NCBI GenBank assembly: GCA_032433765.1
Contig: JAVIAB010000051.1
Span: forward strand, 55,388,828-55,452,827
Reading direction: 5' to 3'
Source of the DNA: Megaustenia siamemsis
Taxonomy: Eukaryota > Mollusca > Gastropoda > Stylommatophora > Ariophantidae
Length of the DNA: 64,000 nucleotides
Shown here: positions 1 through 11,715 of the stretch, piece after piece
How the letters are laid out: each line of letters begins with the position of its first letter
Numbering within the stretch: position 1 is the stretch's first letter
The notes under the pieces: generated by a model
What the model saw: the letters and a program-made list of their open reading frames with translations, nothing else
The model's database searches: none
What the model was told of the DNA's origin: nothing
Made by a program: the position numbers and the translations under genes

Positions 1-795
1 GATGCCAAGTCTGGGAATATCGAGTTAAATAATCGACTTCGGACGCCAAGTCTGGGAATATCGAGTTAAATAATCGACTTCGGACGCCAAGTCTGGGAAT
101 ATCGAGTTAGGTAATCGACTTCGGATGCCAAGTCTAGGAATATCGAGTTAAATAATCGACTTCGGACGCCAAGTCTGGGAATATCGAGTTAAATAATCGA
201 CTTCGGACGCCAAGTCTGGGAATATCGAGTTAAATAATCGACTTCGGACGCCAAGTCTGGGAATATCTAGTTAAATAATTGACTTCGGATGCCAAGTCTG
301 GGAATATCGAGTTAAATAATCAACTTCGGATGCCAAGTCTGGGAATATCGAGTTAGATAATCGACTTCGGATGCCAAGTCTGGGAATATCGAGTTAAATA
401 ATCAACTTCGGATGCCAAGTCTGGGAATATCGAGTTAAATAATCGACTTCGGATGCCAAGTCTGGGAATATCGAGTTAGATAATCGACTTCGGATGCCAA
501 GTCTGGGAATATCGAGTTAAATAATCAACTTCAGATGCCAAGTCTGGGAATATCGAGTTAAATAATCGACTTCGGATGCCAAGTCTGGGAATATCGAGTT
601 AAATAATCGACTTCGGGTGCCAAGTCTGGGAATATCGAGTTAAATAATCGACTTCGGGTGCCAAGTCTGGGAATATCGAGTTAAATAATCGACTTCGGAT
701 GCCAAGTCTGGGAATATCGAGTTAAATAATCGACTTCGGGTGCCAAGTCTGGGAATATCGAGTTAAATAATCGGCCTAGGATGCCAAGTGTGGGA
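1..795. repeat. 41-bp tandem array, about 19 copies
   Basis: The unit begins GATGCCAAGTCTGGGAATAT and recurs every 41 bp (starts at 1, 42, 83 and so on). Units differ by few substitutions (GATGCC/GACGCC/GGTGCC, AATCGAC/AATCAAC, TTAAAT/TTAGAT). The variants are interspersed, as expected from unequal exchange. The last unit degenerates near 770-797. The array runs off the left edge, so its true length is unknown. No coding role is seen. Confidence 0.97.
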
Positions 796-1500
796 AGTTT
801 ATTCTTTAATCTATCTCTCTACACCCTTTCGAAAACCTTCTCTATGTCGAGCCACACTATCAACATGTGTCTCCTTTCTTGTAGATCGTCCTAAATGTCA
901 TGTGCTGTGTAGCAATAGACATCTGAATTCGATGAAAACTGATTAAGTAGACATCTGTAGTAGATGCAAACATTAGATTATTTAAACATCTATAGTAGAT
1001 GAAAGCATGAGATTAAGAAGACATCCGTAGTCGATGGTGCACCACTGTCTCCCTTATCTGTTGAACGTAGAACTCAACTGAAATCGATCAAATTCCTTTG
1101 GCAAGAGAGCGCGACGATATGTAACAAACATTCCAATCTTTGTGCGGTGAGTATGATCTAACGATATCTGCATCAGTCATTGAACTCAGATCGAATAGAA
1201 GTGTCTATGGTAGAAGAGATATAAAGAAATGACAAGACCACTTGAACGCTTCTGAGTGTTCGGATTAACGTCATAATGACGAACCTTAGTAACCATTTTT
1301 ACTTCATTTCACGTTTGTTAAAGGCTTTCAGTTAAAATGATTAATTCGGCATTTGTTTTTTTTATTTTGATTATTGTTTTATTCATGACTGTATGAATTA
1401 TGTCGTAGCAATAGACATCTGAATTCGATGAAAACAGATTAAGTAGACATCTGTAGCAGATGTAAACATTAGATGAAGTATGATTCAGATAAAAAATACC
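796..1500. other. Unassigned sequence with a 69-bp direct duplication
   Basis: No gene is recognised. Positions 910-978 and 1406-1474 are near-identical direct copies, offset 496 bp, both opening TAGCAATAGACATCTGAATT. The short motif AGACATCTGTAG with AGATG recurs again around 985-1035. This may be part of a dispersed repeat, but no ends are visible. Confidence 0.7.
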
Positions 1501-1504
1501 AGAT

Positions 1505-1612
1505 AGCTTAAGAGAATGGCTTGGCAGAAAGTCAACAACAGAAATGATAAATTGTCATGAAAATTGTGGAGAGACATGATCACCTACGCCAGGAGGCCCA
1601 GTACTTGATTTT
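1505..1612 (+). mobile_element. LINE 3' end fragment (family E)
   Basis: This stretch matches 32,937-33,030 closely: TGGCTTGGCAGAAAG here against TGGTTTGGCAGAAAG there, followed in both by AACAACAGAAATG and a GAGACATGATCAC-like block. In the longer copy this is the extreme C terminus of a LINE reverse transcriptase ORF. Only about 35 codons remain and the reading is broken, so it is a relic. Confidence 0.7.
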
Positions 1613-2258
1613 GGTTATTGTATTGTATCTATTTTATAATATCGTGTGTCGTATAGCTTTTATGAACATTTATGTACACTGTGTGATGTGACTAAGTCGA
1701 ATTATTTCTGATTCTTTCATGAGATCCGATGAGTACACTAACGCTGATAGTCGAGAAGACCATTTTGTCAAATCTGTACCGGACAAATATGTCACAGTCG
1801 GACAAACTGTGAGACGTGATGCTGTGTTCAGCTTTTGCCCTGACCAGATCCGGGCAGTAGGCGTTGGATTTCACAAGGCACTCTCCAAGACGCACGACAT
1901 CCTGGTCTCAGTGGAAATCTGCCCCAGGCCGTAACAGTTTGGGTCAACAACTGACGCATAAGCCTGGCGGCGTTCTACAAACACAAGATGGCGCGTGTCA
2001 CATTATTCTTGATGGCCGACTTGTTTTCCCTGCCCCAAACTCTCACTGCCGGGGGGAAATGAAGATCTTCCTGCAAGAGTCTGGAAAGTATACAAACAAA
2101 GGACATCTAACCTGATAGAAACATAAATATTCGACTGTTTGATTATACTCAGCACATTCAAACATATGATGTTCCGTTTAAGGGAAAAGCGTAAAGTAAA
2201 TCCTCGAATAACAAATCTCTTTTTCTTTCTGGTGATCACAGACTTCGACGACACTCTC
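1613..2258. other. Unassigned sequence
   Basis: Several short frames exist but none shows a domain, a signal peptide or a plausible exon structure. I see no repeat structure and recognise no mobile element here. Confidence 0.5.
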
Positions 2259-2260
2259 TT

Positions 2261-2756
2261 CATCGTCCGCCATTAAAAGGGCGCTAAGAGGGTGTAGTTG
2301 CGTTGTATTGTGGTTTACAGGAAAGTTGTAATATTTCCACCTTTCGGCCAAACGTTTTAAAACAACTGAAAATAAAAAGAGAACTACTAAATACAATTAA
2401 GACAAGACAAATGACATTTTTGGGGCATGTTAAAAGACACAACTGCCTACTAAAAGTAATATTGGAAGGAAAAATACAAGGTAAAAGAGGCAGAGGCAGA
2501 GGCAGACCAAGACTAACATGGACGAGTAACATCAAAAGATGGTCTGGTCAATCTATGACAGCCTGCACCATCAAAGCAAGAAACAGAGTAGAATGGCGAT
2601 CCATGGTAGCCAACCTTCGTTGCGGAGAAGGCACACGATGATGATGATGATGATGATTCGGCCAAACATATCCGACTTGAACACGGCATTTACGAGTACT
2701 GAGTAGCCTTCCATCTTTGATTAGTACTCTCGTTTGACAAGACTAATTAGTCACTT
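2261..2756 (+). mobile_element. SINE-like repeat (SINE-3), split by a LINE insertion
   Basis: Two blocks, 2261-2353 and 2668-2756, match consecutive parts of the repeat at 28,838-29,155 and 53,824-54,080 (CCGCC..TTAAA, TTGTGGTTTACAG, CACCTTTCGGCC, then CATATCCGACTTGAACACGGCATT and so on). The blocks are contiguous in those copies. Here they are separated by 303 bp of LINE plus one copy of the target duplication. Its class is not certain, because no tRNA-like head was recognised; the call rests on three dispersed copies. Confidence 0.75.
2354..2656 (+). mobile_element. 5'-truncated LINE (family A) with GAT tail and 11-bp TSD
   Basis: Reads in one frame as the last ~75 codons of a non-LTR retrotransposon ORF: TFLGHVKRHN, then LEGKIQGKRGRGRGRPRLTW, then KARNRVEWRSMVANLRCGEGTR and a stop. 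It ends in a (GAT)n microsatellite, the usual tail of this family. It is flanked by a perfect 11-bp duplication, TTCGGCCAAAC, at 2343-2353 and 2657-2667. One extra GRGRG dipeptide expansion distinguishes it from the copy at 29,862. It is dead on arrival: it lacks endonuclease and reverse transcriptase. Confidence 0.93.
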
Positions 2757-3162
2757 TCCAGGAGCACTGTTTAGAAGGAATAGTCCAGATCAGCTATGTT
2801 GTTCTAACCACTTTTTTTTCTTTATCTCTTTTTCCCTCTTTTCCTCTCGTTCTCGGTACTACCCTATCATGTTCTCTCTGCAGTCTCTCTCTCACTCTAT
2901 ATCTACATATCTATAACTTGAAATAATGAACAAAAATGACTCAAGCCAGTGTTCATTTACACAAGGCATCAGATTCTGCTAACATGACAAAGTGACATGC
3001 AACAAAGAGCAGTACATCTACTCCAATAAATGTTAACATTCGTCTTCTTTGTTTTGTCTACGTCTGTTCCCAAAGTTCTTTTTTGTTCTTTCTCTCATTC
3101 TTTTTATCGATTCTTATTGTTCATACAAGCTTATAACTACCTTCTTGCTATTTTAGTGCGTA
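2757..3162. other. Unassigned pyrimidine-rich sequence
   Basis: Rich in T and CT runs (2810-2890), with no recognisable gene or element. Confidence 0.5.
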
Positions 3163-3166
3163 TTTC

Positions 3167-3360
3167 TTTCTGTTGCTCTCACTTTTTGCATCCATATTGT
3201 GTTACTTTCACTTTCTGTTGCTCTCACTTTTTGCATCCATATTGTGTTACTTTCACTTTCTGTTGCTCTCACTTTTTGCATCCATATTGTGTTACTTTCA
3301 CTTTTTGTTGCTCTAACCTTTTGCATCCATATTGTGTTACTTTCACTGTTTGTCTCCATA
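3167..3360. repeat. 45-bp tandem array, about 4 copies
   Basis: Four units start near 3167, 3212, 3257 and 3302, each with TTTCTGTTGCTCTCAC and TTTTTGCATCCATATTGTG, with a fifth partial unit. Because 45 is a multiple of 3, frames stay open on both strands (the plus-strand translation repeats a 15-residue unit). I judge this a by-product: composition is low complexity and there is no gene context. Confidence 0.9.
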
Positions 3361-3370
3361 CTGTGTTACT

Positions 3371-3760
3371 CTCAATACTTGCATCTATTGTTATATCTTA
3401 CAAATACCCCCACCTTTTCCACAAATACTCATACCCTCTATATAACACGAAAGTTATGGTTTCTCTTCAAGTTGAGAGATTTTGAACGAGTAAAGTTAAA
3501 CATCCTCGCCTAGGATACGTCTTTGTATCTCTCTTTCATTTTGTGGTAAAAGACCACCCATTTGTCTGTCTTGACGGGCTTAATGAAAGAACGGGATCAA
3601 CAAATGAGTTCTCTAACAAAGTCTCGGAAAGACAGACATGGAAGTTATAGCTATTAGATGGGCGTAGTCTGATAGTAGCGTGTCAGTTATCATCAAAACA
3701 GATTGATGATTGACATTACTGGAGACATTTTGGATTTTTAGAAAAGCTGGAAGTAATTCT
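3371..3760. other. Unassigned sequence
   Basis: No recognisable gene, repeat or element. Confidence 0.5.
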
Positions 3761-3764
3761 TTTT

Positions 3765-4095
3765 TTTTTTTTCATTTGATGGACAATTTCTTTCGGTTTT
3801 TTTTTTTTTGTGTGGACAATTTCTTCCGTTTTTTGTTTGTTTGTTTAATGGACAATCTTTTTAGTTTTTTTCTTAATAGACAATTTCTTTCGTTTTTTGT
3901 TTGTTTGTTTAATTGACAATTTCTTTCGTTTTTCGTTTGTTTAATTGACAATTTCTTACGTTTTTTGTTTGTTTAATGGACAATTTCTTTCGTATTTTTA
4001 AATGTACAATTTATTTCGTTTTTTGTTTGTTTGTTTGTTTGTTTGTTTGTTTGTTTAATTGACAATTTATTTGTTTTTTGTTTGTTTGTTGATCT
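3765..4095. repeat. T-rich degenerate tandem repeat, ~38-bp unit
   Basis: Repeated units of GGACAATTTCTTTCGTTTTT followed by a variable (TTTG)n stretch. Copies vary in length because the internal TTTG run varies (up to about 8 repeats at 4020-4055). A long-period minisatellite with a nested microsatellite. Confidence 0.85.
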
Positions 4096-4289
4096 GTCTC
4101 GATGCTGACTAGAAAGGTCCGTGCTCAATCGCCAGATGTGGCCATTACAAACAAAATGTCGACTATCACGAATTTGTGGTTCACACTAAATCTATCGTTT
4201 CATAGTTTTTTTTCTTCTCTTTTTTAACTGTCACGATTATATGGTTCACACAATCTCTGAGTATCATACCTTTTTTATACAATTACTGT

Positions 4290-4930
4290 TACATTGACGT
4301 TCTGGCTGAATATACGGTTACTTTGACATCCTGTCTAAATATACTGTCACATTGATGTTCTGGCTGAATATACTGTTATATTGACGCCCTGTCTAAATAT
4401 GCTGTCAGAGTGACGTCCTGGCTAAATATACTGTCAGAGTGACGTCCTGGCTAAATATACTGTTAGAGTGATGTTCTGGCTAAATATACTGTCAGAGTGA
4501 CGTCCTGGCTAAATATACTGTCAGAGTGACGTCCTGGCTAAATACACTGTTGGAGTGACGTCCTGGCTAAATATACTGTCAGAGTGACGTCCTGGCTAAA
4601 TATACTGTTGGAGTGATGTTCTGGCTAAATATACTGTCAGAGTGACGTCCTGGCTAAATACACTGTCAGAGTGACATCCTGGCTAAATATACTGTCAAAG
4701 TGACGTCCTGGCTAAATATACTGTTACATTGACGTCATGGCTAAATATACTGTCAGAGTGACGTCCTGGCTAAATACATTGTCAGAGTGACGTCCTGGCT
4801 AAATATACTGTCAGAGTGACGCCCTGGCTAAATATACTTCCACATTGATGTTCTGGCTGACTATACTTACTGTCACATTGATGTTCTGGCTTAATATACT
4901 GCCACATGTGTAAATATTTTCTGGCTAAAT
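4290..4930. repeat. 29-bp tandem array, about 22 copies
   Basis: The unit contains CTGGCTAAATATACTG and GTGACGTC with a 29-bp period (for example GACGTCCTGG at 4441 and GATGTTCTGG at 4470). Edges are more diverged than the centre. The period lies in the CRISPR repeat size range, but the copies abut without unique spacers. Confidence 0.93.
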
Positions 4931-5579
4931 ATAGTGGCAGACTAAACTCAGAGTTTCTCAATGTTCACAACTAGAATTCAAACTCTCACACTGTAAAAAA
5001 AAACCTCTCTAGACTCTATGTCTAGGAACCCAAATCACACTATGTTATCTTTCAGCTCTCTGACTCTGACCGCTAATTGCTTTCTACAATTATTCTTTTA
5101 TAAAATAAACATAAAATGGTATTGAGCAGCCAGACTAACAGAAAGATAAGACAAACTACAACGCTTCAGCAAAAGCTTCATCAGGTATATCAAACAGACT
5201 ATGTACATTCAACACAAAATTCGAGTAGAATACACAGCGACACGGCTCCAAAAAAATGGCAGAAAGAATGGCGGAAAAGACGGTGGCCAGGATTTACGTA
5301 GTGTAATTAAAATATTAATATTCAATAGGACAGGTAAGATTTAATTAGGCCAAAGGAACTAAACAATGAAAATTTGGAAAAATGAAAGAAGGTGTCCCAG
5401 AGGATACGAAGAAAACGAGAAGAAAAGTACAATGAAGATAAGATAGAGGTATGGAGGAAGAAGAGCAAGAGAGGTAATAAAGAAAACGCAAGGAGGAATA
5501 TGGGTAGGGTACAGGAAAGGCATGGAGAGGAGACAGGAAATTATAAAAAAGAGTGAAAAGAGTCTAATCCTCTCAGTTG
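4931..5579. other. Unassigned sequence
   Basis: A-rich around 5330-5570. A 61-codon frame at 5116-5301 has no recognisable feature. Part may belong to the adjacent Penelope-like fragment, but no motif supports this. Confidence 0.4.
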
Positions 5580-5985
5580 AAGAGTACCAAAATGGGCTAT
5601 CAGCCGGTTCTCAAATGTGAACCATCTATGGGTATCAGAGGAACAAGAGATTATGCCAGTACCATGGAAGTCATCAGAGGTATTATGTCCTGGCAAACTG
5701 AAATGGGATGAGACATGAGTGCCAGAATCATTTTGATGTTATGTAAGTGATCACACATTCTGTCTCACAGGCGTCGTCCTGTTTGGCCAATATATATTTT
5801 GAGACAACGTTGGCAGATGATGGTGTATGTCAGATTTTAGAAAATGCTCGTAATTTTTTCCTGAATATCAAACTGATCATTCGGGAACATGCTTTCGTGA
5901 GTCTCTAGTACGAAAGGGCACGTACTGCATGATCTGTTGCAGCGGGTCGTGCCCAGCAGATTCTGGTCAGGGTTACGGAGGCGGC
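5580..5985 (-). mobile_element. Penelope-like element fragment with GIY-YIG-type endonuclease motif
   Basis: On the minus strand, reading down from about 5985, the translation gives a Cys motif (TRCNRSCSTCPFV) about 35 codons before a C-x2-C pair followed by YIGQTGRRL and a DRMCDHL-like segment. The order CxTCPF ... CxxC ... YIG(E/Q)TGRxL is typical of the GIY-YIG endonuclease region of Penelope-like retroelements (established family knowledge). Stops interrupt the frame after the first block and after GRRL, so it is a pseudogene. No reverse transcriptase part was found next to it. Strand and domain are well supported; the exact family is inferred. Confidence 0.72.
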
Positions 5986-6971
5986 CCCTAATCAAAATTC
6001 CCCGACTTTTAAGTGTTGTATTCGAATGGAATGAAATAAATTATAAAGATTATGATAAAAACAAATAAAAATATATCAAGTATTTGATGACGTCATAGTA
6101 CGTACCTTTTTTTTTTGAAAGCAGCCACGTGCAGTAGGAATTTCAGCCAGGAGCGTTGCAACAAATTAATAGAGACACAAGAGAAAATGGCACCTCATAC
6201 AAATAGATGCCCCCATGCAACAATTACATCAAGTGAGAGAGTCAAACTAAGACCTGGAATCCTACAGCTTTCAGTGATCCTTTCCTGCAAGGATGTGCTT
6301 ACTTGTAACACATGCAAAGATCAGCAGGAGACAAGTGGAGCTGTCTTAACTCGCAATAATTAGCAACACTTGTCAGGAATTCTCTGACGGAAGTTCATTT
6401 CCGCTGTTGTCATGGCAATATAACGCGAGATTTGCTGGTTCTCAACAACTGAAGCATCCAGTAGGCTCAACTATTGGGCTTCCACCTTCTATTATATTTG
6501 CTGGTCTTCCTCTCTCTGCCTCAGTTTGTCTCCTTTTGTATCTCAATCTGTTAATTTTTTTTCTTAACCTGTTTCTAAATTTCTTTTTGTTTTCTTTCAC
6601 GCCCTCTCTTTGTGTTTCTCTCACTGTGCTGATTATTTTTACTCGTTCACTCTTTTATTTATTTTTCTACCCTCACTCAATCCCGCTCTTCGACATATAT
6701 CTTTTCTCCCATTACTTTTATATTTATCTATCTCTAATGCTTTATTTGATTTAGGTGCCATCGATCACTTTGTTAAACTTTGACAGTCCTAACTGATGAA
6801 CAATTGTGTTGGCACTACATACAGAGATGTCAGATTGAGCAGCCATCCAGTTTGTTGAGATTAGACGATCGTCCCATATAGGAGTATAAAAACGTTGCAT
6901 TTTAGCAAGTGACCCTGCAATAAAAGTTGCCAGAAAATAGACATTCTTCCATTGTTGACAAAACTTTTACC
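5986..6971. other. Unassigned sequence
   Basis: Contains an 82-codon frame (6115-6363, Cys-rich, no family recognised) and a T-rich stretch at 6540-6760. No supported gene. Confidence 0.45.
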
Positions 6972-9900
6972 CAATGACTGGCTGTGCTTTCATTCACTGA
7001 CATCTCTCTAGTATACCTAACAAATGACTGTGCTTTCAGTCATTGACATCTCTCTAGTATACCTAACAAATGACTGTGCTTTCATTCACTGACATCTCTC
7101 TAGTACACCTAACAAATGACTGTGCTTTCATTCACTGACATCTCTCTAGTATACCTAACAAATGACTGTGCTTTCATTCATTGACATCTCTCTAGTACAC
7201 CTAACAACTGACTATGCTTTCATTCACTGACATCTCTCTAGTATACCTAAAAAATGACTGTGCTTTCATTCATTGACATCTCTCTAGCATACCTAACAAA
7301 TGACTGTGCTTTCATTCATTGACATCTCTCTAGTATACCTAACAACTGGCTGTGCTTTCATTCATTAACATCTCTCTAGTATACCTAACAACTGACTATG
7401 CTTTCATTCACTGACATCTCTCTAGTATACCTAAAAAATGACTGTGCTTTCATTCATTGACATCTCTCTAGTATACCTAACAAATGACTGTGCTTTCATT
7501 CATTGACATCTCTCTAGTATACCTAACAAATGACTGTGCTTTCCTTCATTGACATCTCTCTAGTATACCTAACAAATGACTGTGCTTTCATTCATTGACA
7601 TCTCTCTAGAATACCTAACAAATGACTGTGCTTTCATTCATTGACATCTCTCTAGAATACCTAACAAATGACTGTGCTTTCATTCATTGATCTCTCTCTG
7701 GTATGCCTAACAACTGACTATGCTTTCATTCACTGACATCTCTCTAGTATACCTAAAAAATGACTGTGCTTTCAGTCATTGACATCTCTCTAGTATACCT
7801 AACAAATGACTGTGCTTTCATTCACTGACATCTCTCTAGTACACCTAACAAATGACTGTGCTTTCATTCACTGACATCTCTCTAGTATACCTAACAAATG
7901 ACTGTGCTTTCATTCATTGACATCTCTCTAGTACACCTAACAACTGACTATGCTTTCATTCACTGACATCTCTCTAGTATACCTAAAAAATGACTGTGCT
8001 TTCATTCATTGACATCTCTCTAGCATACCTAACAAATGACTGTGCTTTCATTCATTGACATCTCTCTAGTATACCTAACAACTGGCTGTGCTTTCATTCA
8101 TTAACATCTCTCTAGTATACCTAACAACTGACTATGCTTTCATTCACTGACATCTCTCTAGTATACCTAAAAAATGACTGTGCTTTCATTCATTGACATC
8201 TCTCTAGTATACCTAACAAATGACTGTGCTTTCATTCATTGACATCTCTCTAGTATACCTAACAAATGACTGTGCTTTCCTTCATTGACATCTCTCTAGT
8301 ATACCTAACAAATGACTGTGCTTTCATTCATTGACATCTCTCTAGAATACCTAACAAATGACTGTGCTTTCATTCATTGACATCTCTCTAGAATACCTAA
8401 CAAATGACTGTGCTTTCATTCATTGATCTCTCTCTGGTATGCCTAACAACTGACTATGCTTTCATTCACTGACATCTCTCTAGTATACCTAAAAAATGAC
8501 TGTGCTTTCCTTCATTGACATCTCTCTAGAATACCTAACAAATGACTGTGCTTTCATTCATTGACATCTCTCTAGTATACCTAACAAATAACTGTGCTTT
8601 CATTCATTGACATCTCTCTAGTACACCTAACAAATGACTGTGCTTTCATTCATTGACATCTGTCTAGTATACCTAACAAATGACTGTGCTTTCATTCACT
8701 GACATCTCTCTAGTATACCTAACAACTGACTATGCTTTCATTCATTAACATCTCTCTAGAATACCTAACAAATAACTGTGCTTTCATTCATTGACATCTC
8801 TCTAGTATACCTAACAAATAACTGTGCTTTCATTCATTGACATCTCTCTAGTACACCTAACAAATGACTGTGCTTTCATTCATTGACATCTGTCTAGTAT
8901 ACCTAACAAATGACTGTGCTTTCATTCACTGACATCTCTCTAGTATACCTAACAAATGACTGTGCTTTCATTCATTGACATCTCTCTAGTATACCTAACA
9001 ACTGACTGTGCTTTCATTCATTGACATCTCTCTAGTATACCTAACAAATGACTGTGCTTTCATTCACTGACATCTCTCTAGTATACCTAACAAATGACTG
9101 TGCTTTCATTCATTGACATCTCCTCTAGTATACCTAAAAAATGACTGTGCTTTCATTCACTGACATCTCTCTAGTATACCTAACAACTGACTATGCTTTC
9201 ATTCATTAACATCTCTCTAGAATACCTAACAAATACTGTGCTTTCATTCATTGACATTTCTCTAGTATACCTAACAAATAACTGTGCTTTCATTCATTGA
9301 CATCTCTCTAGTACACCTAACAAATGACTGTGCTTTCATTCAATGACATCTGTCTAGTATACCTAACAAATGACTGTGCTTTCATTCACTGACATCTCTC
9401 TAGTATACCTAACAACTGACTGTGCTTTCATTCACTGACATCTCTCTAGTATACCTAACAAATGACTGTGCTTTCATTCATTGACATCTCTCTAGTATAC
9501 CTAACAAATGACTGTGCTTTCATTCACTGACATCTCTCTGGTATACCTAACAACTGACTGTGCTTTCATTCACGGACATCTCTCTTGTATACCTAACACA
9601 TGACTATACTTTCATTCACTGACATCTCTCTAGTTTACTCATTTACTGACTATGCTTTCATTCACTGACAACTCTCTAGTTTACCTAACAACTGACTGTG
9701 CTTTCATTCACTGACATCTCTCAAGTATACCTAACAACTGACTGTGCTTCCATTCATTGACATCTCTCTAGTTTACTCATTTAGTGACTGCTTTCATTCA
9801 CGCACATCTCTCTAGTTTACATGACAACTGACTGTGCTTTCATTCACTGACATCTCTCTAGTTTACCTAACAACTGACTGTGATTTCATTCATTGACATC

Positions 9901-10974
9901 TCTCTAGTTAACTCATTAACTGACTGTGCTTTCATTCACTGACATCTCTTTAGTTTACTAACAACTGACTGTACTTTCATAAACAACCATTTCTCTAGTT
10001 TACTCAACAACTAACTGTGCTTTCATTCACTGACATCTCTCTAAGATCACACACTTACTGACTGTGCTTTCATTCACTGACATCTCTCTAGTATACCTAA
10101 CAAATGACTGTGCTTTCATTCATTGACATCTCTCTAGTTTACCTAACAACTGACTGTGCTTTATTCACTGACATCTCTCTAGTATACCTAACAAATGACT
10201 GTGCTTTCATACACTGACATCTCTCAAGTGTACCTAACAACTGACTGTGCTTCCATTCATTGACATCTCTCTAGTTTACTCATTTAGTGACTGCTTTCAT
10301 TCACTGACATCTCTCTGGTATACCTAACAAATGACTGTGCTTTCATTCCTTGACATCTCTCAAGTATACCTAACAACTGACTGTGCTTCCATTCATTGAC
10401 ATCTCTCTAGTTTACTCATTTAGTGACTGCTTTCATTCACTGACATCTCTCTAGTTTACATGACAACTGACTGTGCTTTCATTCACTGACATCTCACTAG
10501 TTTACCTAACAACTGACTGTGCTTTCATTCATTGACATCTTTCTAGTTAACTCATTAACTGACTGTGCTTTCATTCACTGACATCTCTCTAGTTTACTAA
10601 CAACTGACTGTACTTTCATAAACAACCATTTCTCTAGTTTACTCAACAAGTAACTGTGCTTTCATTCACTGACATCTCTCTAAGATTACACAATTACTGA
10701 CTGTGCTTTCATTCACTGACATCTCTCTAAGATTACACAATTATTGACTGTGCTTTCATTCACTGACATCTCTCTAAGATTACACAATTATTGACTGTGC
10801 TTTCATTCACTGACATCTCTCTAAGATTACACACTTACTGACTTGGCTTTCATTCACTGACATCTCTGTACGATTACACAATTACTGACTGTGCTTTCAT
10901 TCATTGACATCTCTGTAAGATTACACAATTACTAACTGTGCTCACTGACATTCACTGACATCTCTCTAGTTTAC
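6972..10974. repeat. 46-bp satellite, about 4 kb, with higher-order repeats
   Basis: The unit includes AATGACTGTGCTTTCATTCA and TGACATCTCTCTAGTATACC, period 46 bp, roughly 85 copies. The left two thirds are homogeneous, while units after about 9560 diverge (GTTTACTCATTTA, AAGATTACACA variants). Diagnostic variants reveal higher-order duplication: the ordered set of 16 units from about 7031 is repeated from about 7770, offset about 737 bp. The divergent block near 9770-10,040 recurs near 10,410-10,690. Unit 9118-9123 has a one-base insertion (CTCCTCTAG). No open coding role. Confidence 0.97.
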
Positions 10975-11016
10975 ACGGGTTCCCTAGAATTTGCTAATCC
11001 AAAATGGTTAAGCAGT

Positions 11017-11264
11017 ATAAGTAAAAGTAAAGTACCCCCGTCACGCCAAGTGGCGTGCAGGGAATATGGTGTTAGTGACCATACATTTTACAGACCTTCA
11101 GCACATGATTTTTGGGGTAATGTAGTCGGTATTACGCCCGTGCCGTTTTACTTTTCCAGAAAAAATCCGGTACCCATTAAAGGCTGAGTGAACCTGGAAG
11201 CCGTCGGTTGGGATCGAACCCTACCTCTTGTCCTTTGTAGTCCAGTTCACTAATCGCGGCTTTC
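11017..11264 (-). mobile_element. tRNA-derived SINE (SINE-1) with 11-bp TSD
   Basis: On the minus strand it starts with a tRNA-like head: GATTAGTGAACTGG resembles a Pol III A box and GGGTTCGATCCC a B box. A body shared with 60,528-60,794 follows (CACTCAGCC, TGGGTACCGGATTTTTTCTGG, ACGGGGGTACTTTACTTTT). It is flanked by the perfect duplication GGTTAAGCAGT at 11,006-11,016 and 11,265-11,275. Its tail is a short ACTTT repeat instead of poly(A). Pol III transcription is inferred from the boxes. Confidence 0.92.
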
Positions 11265-11325
11265 GGTTAAGCAGTGTACCCTTTCTATATTTTACTACTT
11301 TTAAATTTCTTTCATTTGCAGCAAA

Positions 11326-11715
11326 CATCATCATCATCATCAAGTGCCGTCTCCGCATTGCTCATTGGCTGCCATGGAGCGCCACTCCTCCCTGTCTCTT
11401 GCTTTTTTGATAGTGCAGGTTGTCATAGGTTGACTTGCCCATCTTTTGATGTTACTCTTCCATGTTAGTCTTGGTCTGCCTCTTTTACCTTATATTTTCC
11501 CTTCCAAGATAACTTTTAGTAGACTGTTGTGTCTTTTAACATGCCCCAAATCACTATGGCTTTCTTTGGATTAGTACGTGATGAGGCTTCAATCTCTTTC
11601 ACGGTGGTCGATAATATTCGTCTTTCCTGCCCTGTAATGCCTCTTATGTACCACACACTTTGTTTTTTCTTTTGCTTTCTGAGCCGTTGATATTTCTGAT
11701 TCATCCGCCCCATCT
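11326..11715 (-). mobile_element. 5'-truncated LINE (family A), minus strand
   Basis: Begins on the plus strand as (CAT)n, the reverse of the family's GAT tail. Its minus-strand translation repeats the family A C terminus: the GERHSM..QWERRW-type block, the GRGR-rich block and the HVKRHN segment, with frameshifts. Beyond about 11,560 the match to other copies cannot be followed, but a minus frame continues (RRILSTTVKEIEASS), so the copy may extend to about 11,715. It sits 50 bp from SINE-1. Confidence 0.78.

Noticed and set aside
3153..3485. 151-codon plus and 68-codon minus frames with 15-residue repeats
   Set aside because: 45-bp array gives in-frame repetition on both strands; low complexity and no context.
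4290..4930. CRISPR-like periodicity (also 25,420-26,300 and the 35-46 bp arrays)
   Set aside because: Units are contiguous with no unique spacers, there are no cas genes, and the context is eukaryotic.
11017..11264. Functional tRNA genes at the A/B box matches (also 28,500, 55,040, 60,545)
   Set aside because: No complete cloverleaf with a paired acceptor stem; boxes sit at the heads of repeated SINE copies.
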